Source: an uncultured Pelagibacteraceae bacterium
Lineage (GTDB): Bacteria > Pseudomonadota > Alphaproteobacteria > Pelagibacterales > Pelagibacteraceae
Assembly: GCA_902583645.1 (NCBI GenBank)
Contig: CACHWQ010000003.1
Location: 21,441 to 85,440 of the forward strand
Length of the DNA: 64,000 nucleotides
Reading direction: 5' to 3'
Made by a program: the position numbers and the translations under genes. Positions 35,809 through 45,771 of this stretch are shown piece by piece. Within the stretch, counting starts at the first letter, position 1; each line of letters begins with the position of its first letter. The notes under the pieces are model-generated. The model was not told the origin of the DNA and did no database searches. It saw only the letters and a list, made by a program, of their open reading frames with translations.

Positions 35809-36753
35809 ATGTTTTCTTTAATATTTCCAGGTCAGGGATCCCAAACTATTGGAATGTGTAAGGATCTGTATTTAAAATTTGATTTAATTAAAAAAATTTT
35901 TAAAGAAGCTGATGAGATACTGAATTTTCCGATTACAAATCTTATTTTTGATGGACCCAAAGAAAAACTTGATTTAACAGAAAATACGCAGCCTTCTATT
36001 TTTTTAGTTGGATATTCAATTTTTTCATTATTAAAAAAAGAACACAATATTAATTTTGATAAAATAAATTACTTTGCTGGACATTCACTTGGAGAATATA
36101 CTGCTCTTGCAGCAGCAGAATATATTAATTTTTCTGACGCTATCAAGATTTTAAAGGCTAGAGGAAAGGCTATGCAATCTTCTGTAAAAAAAGGTAAAGG
36201 TGGCATGATAGCAATATTAGGATCAACAATAGAAAATATTGAAAAATTATTACTTGAAAACAGTGACAGCTACAAATGCTATATAGCAAATGATAACTCC
36301 AGTGGTCAAATTGTAGTAAGCGGAATGAAAGAGAATCTCGATAAATTTTCAATAGATTTAAAAAAAAAGTCAATAAAAAACATTCCATTAGCAGTTAGCG
36401 CACCTTTCCATTGTGAATTAATGAATGAAGCAACAGAAATAATGAAAAATGAAATTAACAATTTAAAATTTAATAATTCAAACAAATTTATAGTTTCAAA
36501 TGTAACAGCTAAAGAAACTAATAATACTAAAGAAATCAAAGAATTATTGATTAAACAAATAGAAAGCAGAGTTAGATGGAGAGAGAGTATAAAATTTATG
36601 GCTTCTAAGGAGACAAAAAATTTTATAGAAATTGGACCTGGAAAAGTTTTATCAGGATTAATTAAAAGAATCGATAGAGATTTAAAAGTTAGTGCAATAA
36701 ATTCTGAAGAAGATATAAGTATACTTAAAAAAAATAATGAATTTCAAAGATAA
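35809..36753 (+). CDS. fabD: malonyl-CoA:ACP transacylase
   Basis: 314 residues. Loads malonyl groups on ACP for fatty acid synthesis. The nucleophile motif GHSLGEYTALAAA, the N-terminal FPGQGSQTIGMCKDLY and the catalytic-His segment SAPFHCELM are all present. First gene of fabD-fabG-acpP-gmk, divergent from the rpsF operon. Overlaps fabG by 17 nt. Confidence 0.96.
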   Translation: MFSLIFPGQGSQTIGMCKDLYLKFDLIKKIFKEADEILNFPITNLIFDGPKEKLDLTENTQPSIFLVGYSIFSLLKKEHNINFDKINYFAGHSLGEYTALAAAEYINFSDAIKILKARGKAMQSSVKKGKGGMIAILGSTIENIEKLLLENSDSYKCYIANDNSSGQIVVSGMKENLDKFSIDLKKKSIKNIPLAVSAPFHCELMNEATEIMKNEINNLKFNNSNKFIVSNVTAKETNNTKEIKELLIKQIESRVRWRESIKFMASKETKNFIEIGPGKVLSGLIKRIDRDLKVSAINSEEDISILKKNNEFQR

Positions 36754-37468
36754 AAAAGTTTTGATAACAGGTGCTACTGGAGGAATTGGAAAAGCTATCT
36801 TACAAAAATTCTTATCATTAGATGCAACAATTTTAGGCACAGGAACTAATGAAGAAAAATTAAATAACTTAAAAAAAGATTTCCCAAAAATTTATATCTC
36901 TAAATTTGATATTTCTGAACATTCAAAAATTGATGAGTTTATCGATAATGCTTGCTCTATGCTAGGCGGAATAGATATTTTAGTTAATAATGCAGGTGTT
37001 ACTCTAGACAATCTTTCATTACGAATGAAGGAAAGTGAATGGCAAAGGGTTATAGATGTAAATTTATCATCTACTTTTTATTTATGTAAAAGTACTATAA
37101 AAAAAATGCTAAAAAATAAATTTGGAAGAGTAATAAATATAACTTCGATAGTTGGACATACTGGAAATATTGGCCAAGCTAATTATTCTGCATCAAAAGC
37201 GGGTATTGTAGCCATGTCAAAATCTTTAGCTTCAGAATATGCTAAGAAAAATATCACGATTAATTGTGTTTCACCTGGTTTTATAAAATCTAATATGACA
37301 GAAAAAATATCTGATGAAATGAAAAATACGCTTTTATCCAGAATACCCATGAATAGATTAGGAACAGGTGAAGATGTGTCAAATACTGTAGTTTTTTTGT
37401 CTTCCGAAGAGTCTTCTTATATTACAGGTGAAACTATACATGTTAACGGAGGGATGTATATGGCTTGA
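36737..37468 (+). CDS. fabG: 3-oxoacyl-ACP reductase
   Basis: 243 residues, an SDR enzyme that reduces beta-ketoacyl-ACP with NADPH. Shows VLITGATGGIGKAI, NNAGVTLDN, and the catalytic set in ITSIVGHTGNIGQANYSASKAG (Ser, Tyr, Lys), with ITGETIHVNGGMYMA at the C-terminus, the FabG signature ending. Context with fabD and acpP settles the identity over other SDRs. A 6-bp hairpin sits on its stop codon. Confidence 0.95.
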   Translation: MNFKDKKVLITGATGGIGKAILQKFLSLDATILGTGTNEEKLNNLKKDFPKIYISKFDISEHSKIDEFIDNACSMLGGIDILVNNAGVTLDNLSLRMKESEWQRVIDVNLSSTFYLCKSTIKKMLKNKFGRVINITSIVGHTGNIGQANYSASKAGIVAMSKSLASEYAKKNITINCVSPGFIKSNMTEKISDEMKNTLLSRIPMNRLGTGEDVSNTVVFLSSEESSYITGETIHVNGGMYMA

Positions 37469-37476
37469 CAAAGCCA
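37461..37476 (+). other. stem-loop over the fabG stop codon
   Basis: TGGCTT (37461-37466) pairs with AAGCCA (37471-37476) around a GACA loop, and the fabG TGA falls in it. It lacks a following T run, so it is not a good intrinsic terminator; it could attenuate, stabilise the 3' end of fabDG mRNA, or simply coincide with the acpP promoter. Confidence 0.45.
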
Positions 37477-37492
37477 CGTAATAATTTATAGA
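37465..37492 (+). promoter_or_regulatory. candidate acpP promoter
   Basis: A perfect -35 TTGACA at 37465-37470, with TATAGA at 37487-37492 after a 16-nt spacer. acpP needs more product than fabD/fabG, and a promoter of its own fits. An AAAGGA ribosome site follows near 37507-37512. Confidence 0.45.
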
Positions 37493-37517
37493 CAAAAAAT
37501 ATAACCAAAGGATTAAA

Positions 37518-37757
37518 ATGTCTGAAGAAGTTTCAAGCAAAGTTAAGAAGATAGTCGCTGATCATTTAGGGATCGAAGAAGCAAAAGTAACTGAGGAGTC
37601 AAGTTTTATAGATGATTTAGGAGCTGACAGCTTAGATACTGTTGAACTAGTTATGGCTTTTGAGGAAGAGTTCGGTTCTGAAATATCTGATAGTGAAGCA
37701 GAAAAAATACTGACTGTAGGTGATGCGATTAAATTCATTGAAAGCAAAAGTAATTAA
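37518..37757 (+). CDS. acpP: acyl carrier protein
   Basis: 79 residues, highly acidic. The phosphopantetheine site is the Ser in [21 protein letters not shown]. Starts [18 protein letters not shown]. Carries the acyl chain in fatty acid synthesis and, through lipid A, feeds the LPS pathway. gmk starts 15 nt later; no fabF follows, unlike in many relatives. Confidence 0.97.
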   Translation: MSEEVSSKVKKIVADHLGIEEAKVTEESSFIDDLGADSLDTVELVMAFEEEFGSEISDSEAEKILTVGDAIKFIESKSN

Positions 37758-37772
37758 TTAAAATAATTAATA

Positions 37773-38408
37773 ATGTCAGACACAGCTGATGGACAAATAA
37801 TTATTTTTTCATCACCATCTGGGGCTGGCAAAACAACGTTAGTCAAACTACTAGAAAAAAAGGAAAATTTCTTTGTTTCTGTGTCACACACAACAAGAAA
37901 ACCCAGAAGTAATGAAGTAGAGGGTAAAGATTATTATTTTGTTGATAGTAATCAGTTTAATGAATTGATTCAAAAAAATGAATTTTTAGAGTACGCAAAA
38001 GTATTTAATAATCTTTATGGAACTTTAAAAAAACCTGTATTTGAAAAACTTAAGAAGGGTGAAAATATTCTTTTCGATATTGATTGGCAAGGAGCGAAAA
38101 TAATAAAGTCACAAAATATTAAATATCAAATATTTTCTTTTTTTGTATTGCCGCCAAGTAAAGAAATACTGTTTGAAAGATTATCCAATAGAGATATGAA
38201 AGATAAACTAATTGTATCAGAAAGAATGAAAGATTTTTATAATGATGTCAAACATTGGGTTGATTATGATTATGTAGTGATAAATGATGACTTAAATAAA
38301 TGCTTCAGAGAAATAATGGAAGCAATCACTAATTTCATAAAATCAAAATCAATAATTAAACAGGACATTAACAAGATTAAAAAACACGTTGATAAATTAC
38401 TTTCTTAA
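37773..38408 (+). CDS. gmk: guanylate kinase
   Basis: 211 residues. Phosphorylates GMP to GDP, linking to guaA in this window. P-loop [13 protein letters not shown], the GMP-binding [21 protein letters not shown], and LFDIDWQGA are present. Its 3' end overlaps the convergent rsmA gene by 12 nt. Confidence 0.96.
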   Translation: MSDTADGQIIIFSSPSGAGKTTLVKLLEKKENFFVSVSHTTRKPRSNEVEGKDYYFVDSNQFNELIQKNEFLEYAKVFNNLYGTLKKPVFEKLKKGENILFDIDWQGAKIIKSQNIKYQIFSFFVLPPSKEILFERLSNRDMKDKLIVSERMKDFYNDVKHWVDYDYVVINDDLNKCFREIMEAITNFIKSKSIIKQDINKIKKHVDKLLS

Positions 38409-39185
38409 TTTTTCATATTCCTTGGCTAGGCTGAAATATTCTTCTGGATATAAATTTTGTGGTCTAAGATTTAAATTTATATTAATTTTTTCCAAAATTT
38501 TATTGTCGTAATTAAACATCCTATTAATTCTATTTCTTATTTTTTTTCTTCTTTCATTAAAAATTATTCTTGTTACTTTTTCTAGAGAATTTGGGTTTTT
38601 AAATATTACATAATCCTTCTTTGGATTGAAAACCAGCAATGAGCTTTCAACTTTTGGTTTAGGGTAAAATGAACCTGAGCTAATATCCATTACTTTTTGA
38701 ACATTAAGTCTCCAATTACTCAATATAGTCAACCTACCATAATCAGATTTATTTATTTTAGCAATTATCCTATTTGCAAGTTCTTTTTGAAACATGAAGA
38801 TTAATAATTTAAATTTATAAGTATCATGATTTAAAATAAATCTTGTTAAAATTTTAGAGGAAATATTATATGGAAGATTTCCAAATATAATTGTTCTGTT
38901 ATTTAAAATTTTCTCAAGTGGAAAAGTTAAAATATCATCGTTGAAAATCTTAATTTTATTTTGAAATTTTTGCTTTAAATTTTCAGATAAATTTTTATCT
39001 TTTTCAATTACATAAAAATTTTTTGGTTTTTTATTTAGCAACTCATCGGTTAAGTTACCAGTTCCGGGTCCAATTTCCAATATATCACTATTTTTATCTA
39101 TATAAGTAAAATTACAAATTTTTTTTATTACATTTTTATCTGTTAAAAAATTTTGACCAAGTTTTTTATTAGGTTTAAATTTCAC
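38397..39185 (-). CDS. rsmA: 16S rRNA (adenine1518/1519-N6)-dimethyltransferase
   Basis: 262 residues. Dimethylates two adjacent adenines in the 3' hairpin of 16S r[20 protein letters not shown] at the start, SAM motif [16 protein letters not shown], and [13 protein letters not shown] (catalytic NLPY) are seen. GTG start overlapping the pdxA stop by 4 nt (GTGA). Last gene of the lptF-to-rsmA operon. Confidence 0.96.
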   Translation of the reverse strand: MKFKPNKKLGQNFLTDKNVIKKICNFTYIDKNSDILEIGPGTGNLTDELLNKKPKNFYVIEKDKNLSENLKQKFQNKIKIFNDDILTFPLEKILNNRTIIFGNLPYNISSKILTRFILNHDTYKFKLLIFMFQKELANRIIAKINKSDYGRLTILSNWRLNVQKVMDISSGSFYPKPKVESSLLVFNPKKDYVIFKNPNSLEKVTRIIFNERRKKIRNRINRMFNYDNKILEKININLNLRPQNLYPEEYFSLAKEYEKLRK

Positions 39186-40162
39186 TTAATTTTTTGTGCA
39201 AACTCAAATGCTTTTATTAAACTATTTGGATTAGATTTATTTTTACCCAACATGAAATTATTTGGCCCATGATCCGGAGTTATTCTTATAAATGGAAGTC
39301 CCAAGGTTATATTTATCGCTTCAAACTCATAAATTGTCTTTATTGGAGCAAGAACTTGATCATGATACATTCCAATAAAAATATCAAATTTCTTTAAATT
39401 TTTTTTTAAAAAAATTGTATCTGCTGGATAAGGTCCTGAAATATTAATTTTTTTTCTTTTTAAACTTTTAATTGCTGGCAATATTATTTTATTTTCTTCT
39501 GAAAATTTATCTGTAGTTTCACAATGAGGATTAATACCAGTTACTGCAAAACTAGGTATTTTTTTTATGTATTTTTTATAAAATTTATTAATTGTAATAA
39601 TATTTTTAATAATATTTTTTTTAGATATAAATCTCATAACTTTTTTAAGCGGTATATGCGTAGTAATTGGGCTTACCGAGTTTTGTCTATTGTAAATCAA
39701 CATTACCTCTTTATTTTCACAACCAGTTTTAGCTGCGAAATATTCAGTCATGCCTGGGAATTTATTGTTTAAAAAATATTTTTTAGATACAGGTCCATTA
39801 ATTAAAACTTTAGCTTTTGTTTTCCTTAATAATTTTAATGCTATCTCACAACAATTTTTTATATAAATATTTGAATTTTTACTAATTTTATCAAAAGTTT
39901 TTTTTTCATTAAAGTTTACGTTTATAATGTTAATTTTTGAATTTTTTAATTTTGATATTTTAATATTTTTAAGACTGATTTCATTAATAGAAAGATTATA
40001 CTTTAATGATTTCATTTGGTTGTATAATAATGTTTTTGATCCTATTAAAAGTATAGGTGACTTTATTTTTTTAATATTTTTATTTTTAAGGGATTTAAAA
40101 AATATTTCAAAAAAAATACTATAAGGCTCTCCAGCAACTACTATTATTGGTCTATTTCTCAT
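39182..40162 (-). CDS. pdxA: 4-hydroxythreonine-4-phosphate dehydrogenase
   Basis: 326 residues. A step of the DXP-dependent pyridoxal phosphate pathway. Visible: VVAGEPYSI at the N-terminus, VLINGPVSKKYF, PGMTEYFA, MYHDQVLAPIKT and LGLPFIRITPDHG, including metal-site His residues. PLP made through PdxA supplies GcvP among others. ATG overlaps the surA stop by 11 nt. pdxA next to surA and rsmA is a conserved arrangement. Confidence 0.95.
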   Translation of the reverse strand: MRNRPIIVVAGEPYSIFFEIFFKSLKNKNIKKIKSPILLIGSKTLLYNQMKSLKYNLSINEISLKNIKISKLKNSKINIINVNFNEKKTFDKISKNSNIYIKNCCEIALKLLRKTKAKVLINGPVSKKYFLNNKFPGMTEYFAAKTGCENKEVMLIYNRQNSVSPITTHIPLKKVMRFISKKNIIKNIITINKFYKKYIKKIPSFAVTGINPHCETTDKFSEENKIILPAIKSLKRKKINISGPYPADTIFLKKNLKKFDIFIGMYHDQVLAPIKTIYEFEAINITLGLPFIRITPDHGPNNFMLGKNKSNPNSLIKAFEFAQKIK

Positions 40163-41087
40163 TTATTTCAGAATTTAATTCAATTTTTTTAAAGTATATT
40201 ATGGAATATTGATTGAGTTGTTTATTCATTTCATTATTAACTGCTTTTTTTAATTCATCATCAATTGAAGTTTTTTTTTCAACAAATCTCCTTTCTTTAA
40301 TTAGTAAAATAAGTTTCCCAGTCTGGGCATCAATTATATCGCTTACTTCATTATTATTTAAGTTTTGTATTTTTTCTAAAATTTGATTTGATAATTGACT
40401 TTTTTTTATCCAACCAATTTCTCCTCCTGCACTTGCAGAATTCGATACACTGAATATTCTCGCAGTATTTTCAAAACCAATTTCCACTATACTTTTTTTT
40501 ATTTTCTTTATTTCGTTCTCAAGTTCAATATCTGAATTTGCAGAAAATAAAATTTCATATAATTTAATTTCCTCCATTTTGCTATCTTGATTATCAATCT
40601 TGATTTTTAGTTCTTTTTTAATTTTTTCCTTATTTACGTTTAATTTATCATTATATTTATTATAAATTAATCTATTCCATAATAACTCTATCTCAATTTT
40701 ATTTCTAATAAAATCATTTGTAAGTTTTAATTCTTTTAATAAATCGAAATATTCATTTTCATTTTTAAGTCCTAATTTAATAATAAATTGTTTTATGTTT
40801 TGATTAACAATTTCTTCGTTCATCCCTAATTTAAAATTTTTTGAAACTTCGATTTTCTTTATTTTTTCACGAATAACAGACTTAGTTGCATAAATAACAA
40901 GCGCCTTATCTTCCATCTCTCTGATTTTTTTATTAAATAATTTTAAATATATAATTTCATTTTTAATTTCCAAATTTGTTATTGGGTCATTATCAATAGT
41001 ATAAACTATAGAAATTTCTTCCGACAACGATGTTTTAGAAAAACATAAAAAAAAAAATATTAATACTATTAAATTAGTATTTCTCAT
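40152..41087 (-). CDS. surA: SurA-like periplasmic peptidyl-prolyl isomerase/chaperone
   Basis: 311 residues, with an N-terminal signal (about 1-22). The SurA N domain (about 25-150) is followed by one parvulin domain (IKLYEILFSANSD through SASAGGEIGWIKKSQL to EVSDIIDAQTGKLILLI), whereas E. coli SurA has two. Chaperones outer membrane proteins such as the LptD encoded just upstream. Overlaps lptD by 1 nt and pdxA by 11 nt. Confidence 0.88.
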   Translation of the reverse strand: MRNTNLIVLIFFFLCFSKTSLSEEISIVYTIDNDPITNLEIKNEIIYLKLFNKKIREMEDKALVIYATKSVIREKIKKIEVSKNFKLGMNEEIVNQNIKQFIIKLGLKNENEYFDLLKELKLTNDFIRNKIEIELLWNRLIYNKYNDKLNVNKEKIKKELKIKIDNQDSKMEEIKLYEILFSANSDIELENEIKKIKKSIVEIGFENTARIFSVSNSASAGGEIGWIKKSQLSNQILEKIQNLNNNEVSDIIDAQTGKLILLIKERRFVEKKTSIDDELKKAVNNEMNKQLNQYSIIYFKKIELNSEINEK

Positions 41088-43498
41088 TACTCACTAATAT
41101 TAGTTGTGCTTAATTTGGTAAAAGGTACAATTGTTAATGTTAAAAGTAACTCTTCCTCAGGTGAAATATCGGTGTCATTGTAAAATGTTTTGTTATATTC
41201 TATTGCAGCTTTTAGACAATCATTTTCATATTGATAAATTAAATTATAGAACTCGGTGATATCTAATTCTCGGTTCCTTCTTGTAGCAAAACTGACGCTA
41301 TTATTTTCATCAAATGAATATTTGGTTTGATTTTTTAAATAGCTTCTACTCCCAACCTCTCCATCCTCTTCTAAATATTGAAAACTGGTTATAAGATTAT
41401 TAACTGTCAAATTTGTTTCAATATAATTATAATTTGTTTTATCTAAATTATTATCAAGCATAAAATCATATTCAAAATTTAAATTATCAAACAAATTAAA
41501 CTTAACTTTACCTATAATATCTGAATATTTGTTATTTAATGTACTACTTGTAGGTAAATCTGGATTTGCCTTATCTCTTATAACCTGATTCAAATCAAAA
41601 GATATTTTTTCTTCCCCAATTTTATTTTTTAATTGATAATTAAGTCCAGCAGTTAAAGACTGACCTCCTTCCACGCCGTTTATCATAGATAGTCTATTAA
41701 AAGAGTTAATACTGTTCGTTTCTAACCTTCTATCTTCGTTTGAAATATTCCTTGTATTATTTGGACTAAATCTTAATGAGAGATTGGGTTTTAAAAAACC
41801 GTCGTAAATTTGACCCTGTTTCTTTAATGGATAACTTAAAGAATACATGAGTTTTGTTAGCAACTTATTCTCGTTATTAGATTGATTGTTTGAGCCAGTT
41901 TTATTTCTTATGTTTGGATTTTTAAATAATAGATGAAAATCTCTAGTAACTCCATTTAAATTAAATTTTGTATCGGTAGAATATAATAAATCAGTGATTA
42001 AACTTTGTTCATATTTATTAGTTTCATACTGTCTTTGATATAGGCTTGTTTTTAAACTTAAAGAACTTGACATTTCAGGAGGAAATAAATCTTTTGTAAA
42101 TTGGATATTTGGGTAAATAAATTCATATCTGTCACTTGAAACTTTTGTTAAATCCTCGTAACTTTCAAGCGTAATATCCAACGCAGATGTATCGTTATTA
42201 CCTTCAAATGATAGAAATGAATGCATTAGGTTATCACTTTTAATTAGTTCAGATCTAGGTTTAAACTTTTTTAAATAAGTATCATTTGAAACTTGTTCTA
42301 AATTTATTTCTAAATTAGTATTTTCAAAATATTTATTTTCATATTTAATTATCGAATTAGAAAAAAAATGAGATTTAGAAGCTTCTTCATTATTATTAAA
42401 ACTAGATGTAAAAAAAGCAAAATCCATAATATGATTTAGATTTTTTTCTACTTGTCTATATTCATTTTGAAGTAGTAAATTACTGTTTGCAAAAAAACGC
42501 GGTTTAAAAGTTAAATCTTTATTGACATCTATGACTTTGAAGTATGGAGTCAATAAAGACGTACCTGTATTACCTGAGTCACTAATAGCAGGAACTAAAA
42601 AACCAGATTGTCTTTTTACTGTAGGGTCTGGGTGAAAAAACTTTGGAAAATATATTACTGGTTTATCATAAATACTTAACCAAGCATCTTTATAATTTAT
42701 AATTTTTTTATTTTTATCATGAACCACTTCTCCAGCACTTATTTTCCATGGAGGACATTTTTCCCGTCTTTTACAAGTTGTAAATACCCCTTTTGAAATT
42801 TTTGATATATTTTCGTTTGAACTTATAGTATTTCCATATAATCTTGGCTCATTTTCAGAATTTCCAAATGTATTTTTGTTAAAATCAATTTTAACATCTT
42901 TTCCAAAATATTCATTATTGTTCAAGGCACCAAAAAAATTATTTAATTTTGATATATTTCCTTGATTATCGATAATTTCAACCTTTTTTGCTTTTATTAG
43001 TTTTTCATTAATAAAGTATACAAATTCAGTTGATTTAAATTTGTTAGAATATTTATCATCTATAATCGTTTTTTCTAATGAACTTACTGTTCCTTTAATT
43101 CTAGATAAATTAACATCTTTAGAATTAATTAAATATTCATTTTCAATCCTAACTTCTGTTTTACCGTAAGTTTTTATTTCTTCTCTATCTTTAAAGTATA
43201 TAACTTTGTCCGCTTCTATTTCTATACCTTGGTTAGCTTCTTCAACTAAAATATTTCCTTTAAGCAATAATTCTAATTTTTTTTTATCATACTCAAACTC
43301 GTCTGCTGTTATCTTTAAATTATCTTCAGTTTCAATTTTAACTCCTTGCCTAGAGACCAGTAAATTTCCATCATTTAGTATTTGTATTTCTTCACCCTCA
43401 AAGTTAAATTCCTTCGAAATTAATTCTTTATGAAATACTAAAAAAGATAAAAATATAAAAATAGATAGTTTTATTATTCTTTTCATTTTATTTTTCAT
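41087..43498 (-). CDS. lptD: LPS-assembly protein LptD (OstA)
   Basis: 803 residues. Signal sequence (about 6-24), then an N-terminal beta-jellyroll OstA domain with short repeats (VSRQGVKIETEDNLKITADEFEYD), and a C-terminal outer membrane barrel containing the diagnostic YFPKFFHPDPTVKRQSGFLVPAISDS and TPYFKVIDVNKDLTFKPRFF. Inserts LPS in the outer leaflet. Found with its transport partners lptF and lptG; overlaps lptG by 11 nt. Confidence 0.94.
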   Translation of the reverse strand: MKNKMKRIIKLSIFIFLSFLVFHKELISKEFNFEGEEIQILNDGNLLVSRQGVKIETEDNLKITADEFEYDKKKLELLLKGNILVEEANQGIEIEADKVIYFKDREEIKTYGKTEVRIENEYLINSKDVNLSRIKGTVSSLEKTIIDDKYSNKFKSTEFVYFINEKLIKAKKVEIIDNQGNISKLNNFFGALNNNEYFGKDVKIDFNKNTFGNSENEPRLYGNTISSNENISKISKGVFTTCKRREKCPPWKISAGEVVHDKNKKIINYKDAWLSIYDKPVIYFPKFFHPDPTVKRQSGFLVPAISDSGNTGTSLLTPYFKVIDVNKDLTFKPRFFANSNLLLQNEYRQVEKNLNHIMDFAFFTSSFNNNEEASKSHFFSNSIIKYENKYFENTNLEINLEQVSNDTYLKKFKPRSELIKSDNLMHSFLSFEGNNDTSALDITLESYEDLTKVSSDRYEFIYPNIQFTKDLFPPEMSSSLSLKTSLYQRQYETNKYEQSLITDLLYSTDTKFNLNGVTRDFHLLFKNPNIRNKTGSNNQSNNENKLLTKLMYSLSYPLKKQGQIYDGFLKPNLSLRFSPNNTRNISNEDRRLETNSINSFNRLSMINGVEGGQSLTAGLNYQLKNKIGEEKISFDLNQVIRDKANPDLPTSSTLNNKYSDIIGKVKFNLFDNLNFEYDFMLDNNLDKTNYNYIETNLTVNNLITSFQYLEEDGEVGSRSYLKNQTKYSFDENNSVSFATRRNRELDITEFYNLIYQYENDCLKAAIEYNKTFYNDTDISPEEELLLTLTIVPFTKLSTTNISE

Positions 43499-44567
43499 TT
43501 ATACGTACCAATCCAAAAGAACAAATTAAAGAAATTATGATTAAGGGCAACCAAATTGACAATATTTCTGGTAATCGTTCATTTTGTCCAAGTAAACTTG
43601 AAAAATAATTTATGTAATAGACCAAAACTGAAAATAAGGTCCCTAAGACTATATGAAAAATTTTTGACTTATTCCTTTTTACATTCAACATCACTATAGA
43701 CGCAAAAACTGTCATGATAGTAAGATAAATAGGGTAAGAAATTAGTTTCTGCATGTGAATATCAATATTAGTAACAGAGTAGCCTAAACTATTATAATCT
43801 CTCTTTAACTTATTTAATTCTAAAATATTAAGAGATGATAAATCAGAAAATAAATTATTGATTTTTTTTGCATCAAAATTACTTTCAAATTCATAATTTT
43901 TTATCTCTCTCATCCCCTGGTTCTCTTTTGCAAAACTTCCTTCTATAATAATCCACTTTTTGTTTTGAATATTTACTTTATTAGCAACAATATTACTCGA
44001 AATATTAAAATCTTTTGAAAATTGATTTATCGTAACATCATTTAAAAAATTTCCATCAATTTGGCTTGCATTAATGATATTAATATTTTCTCCAATTTCA
44101 TCTTTAATCCATAACCCATTTTCAGTTACTATTGCTAAATACTTATTATCACCAGAGTATTTATTTTTCATCTCTAAGTAAATAAACTTTAAGTTTGAAG
44201 ATAAATTATAAAATAAAGTAATTAATAGAATTGATATAATAAAAGAACTTATAGATAAAATTAAAATTAATTTTCTGTTACTTAAACTTATTTTTTTAAA
44301 TATATCTAATTCTTCTTTATCTATTAGCTTAATAAAAAGAAATTGTGTGGAAATAAAAAAAATAAATGGAAACGTTTCATAGACTATTGATGGAGTTGTT
44401 AAAATAGTAAGAAAAAAAGGGTAAAATGGATTTATTTCGATATCTTTAAAAAAAGAAACCTCCTCAAAAATATTAAGTATGATTATTAGAGAGAAAAAAA
44501 TTAAAAATACACTTAGCAATATTTTCCAAAAAGATTTTATAAGATATATTTGATAAACTTTAATCAT
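43488..44567 (-). CDS. lptG: LPS export ABC transporter permease LptG
   Basis: 359 residues, about six membrane helices split three and three by a periplasmic jellyroll-like domain (about 100-265), as in the YjgP/YjgQ family. YLIKSFWKILLSVFLIFFSLIIILNIFEEVSFF is the typical start. Works with LptF and the ATPase LptB (not in this window) to pull LPS from the inner membrane. Second in the operon, which supports G over F; overlaps lptF by 8 nt. Confidence 0.9.
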   Translation of the reverse strand: MIKVYQIYLIKSFWKILLSVFLIFFSLIIILNIFEEVSFFKDIEINPFYPFFLTILTTPSIVYETFPFIFFISTQFLFIKLIDKEELDIFKKISLSNRKLILILSISSFIISILLITLFYNLSSNLKFIYLEMKNKYSGDNKYLAIVTENGLWIKDEIGENINIINASQIDGNFLNDVTINQFSKDFNISSNIVANKVNIQNKKWIIIEGSFAKENQGMREIKNYEFESNFDAKKINNLFSDLSSLNILELNKLKRDYNSLGYSVTNIDIHMQKLISYPIYLTIMTVFASIVMLNVKRNKSKIFHIVLGTLFSVLVYYINYFSSLLGQNERLPEILSIWLPLIIISLICSFGLVRINEK

Positions 44568-45687
44568 AAGTATCTTTCAAAGTTACAGTTAAAAAAATAT
44601 ATCCCATCATAAGAAGTAATATTGGTATAATTGAAATAATAACTGAAGATGTTAAATTATTTATATACCTAGAGGAAATCTCAGAAAAAACAATTATCAA
44701 AAAAACTAAAAAAAATAAAAAATATTGTATTTTATTGTATCTAAAATTATCTTTATTGAAGATAATTAAAAGAGCTGAAAATAATACAATTGCAGGAATA
44801 AATAATGGTTTTATGCTTCTTTTAAATGCCTCTTCTATTAAGTCGCTATATTGATCATCGTTACATCTTATAAAATATTCTTCAGGATAATTAAAATTTT
44901 TGTTAAACTGAAGTTTATATAAACATAAAAAAATACTATAAGTGTTAACCTCTTGTATTTTGGGATATACTGTTGTCTTAGTTTTATACTTTGATAAATC
45001 AAACTCAGTTTTTTTAAAAGAAAAATTTGTTATATTTTCTTTATCTATATCAATAAAATTTCCATTAAAGAGCATCAAATAATTTTTATTCCCATCAAAT
45101 ATAATTTGACCTTCTTTTGCGTAAATTATTTGAGATCTATCATCGCTTAAGTTATCTTTTAAATAAATATTTTTTAAACTACCATCTCTTGTTTTTGTAT
45201 CTACGAAAATAGTAAGCGATTCTACAGCATCAATAAATTTTTTTTCTTTTATTAAGCTAGGAAAAAAATCTATTTTTGAATTCCTAATAAAGTCTCTAGC
45301 TTGATCAAGCGATTTAGGAACTATAATATTATTTAGCAACAGTTGAAATAGAAAAAAAAATACTGAAAAAGCAACCAAAACATTAATAAATTTAATTTTT
45401 TTAATCCCAATACTCCAAAAAATTACTAATTCGTTTTTTACCTCGTATTTATTTATAATATAGAAAATTGTAATAAAAATACAAAAAGGCATCACCCTAG
45501 TGTAAATTTTTGGTAAATTTAGAATTGTAATACCAAAATATGTTGCAAAACCATGTCCATCTTCGGAAATGTAATCCAAAAAGCTAACCGCTTGCACTAC
45601 GAGTATTATTAAAGAAAGACTGATAGATGTTAAAAGAAAAAACTTCGTTACATCTTTTATCAATTTTTTAAATATTATTTTTTTCAT
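44560..45687 (-). CDS. lptF: LPS export ABC transporter permease LptF
   Basis: 375 residues, same architecture as LptG, beginning with a cytosolic stub and a helix ending in VVQAVSFLDYISEDGHG. The periplasmic domain lies at about 125-270. First gene of the operon lptF-lptG-lptD-surA-pdxA-rsmA, in which all neighbours overlap. F and G assignments rest on gene order and could in principle be swapped. Confidence 0.9.
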   Translation of the reverse strand: MKKIIFKKLIKDVTKFFLLTSISLSLIILVVQAVSFLDYISEDGHGFATYFGITILNLPKIYTRVMPFCIFITIFYIINKYEVKNELVIFWSIGIKKIKFINVLVAFSVFFFLFQLLLNNIIVPKSLDQARDFIRNSKIDFFPSLIKEKKFIDAVESLTIFVDTKTRDGSLKNIYLKDNLSDDRSQIIYAKEGQIIFDGNKNYLMLFNGNFIDIDKENITNFSFKKTEFDLSKYKTKTTVYPKIQEVNTYSIFLCLYKLQFNKNFNYPEEYFIRCNDDQYSDLIEEAFKRSIKPLFIPAIVLFSALLIIFNKDNFRYNKIQYFLFFLVFLIIVFSEISSRYINNLTSSVIISIIPILLLMMGYIFLTVTLKDTYD

Positions 45688-45771
45688 TGAAATTTAATCA
45701 ATTAATATTTATATATCCTCTACTTAAGTTTATAGAATAAATACAACCTATAGTACATATTATTTGAAAAA

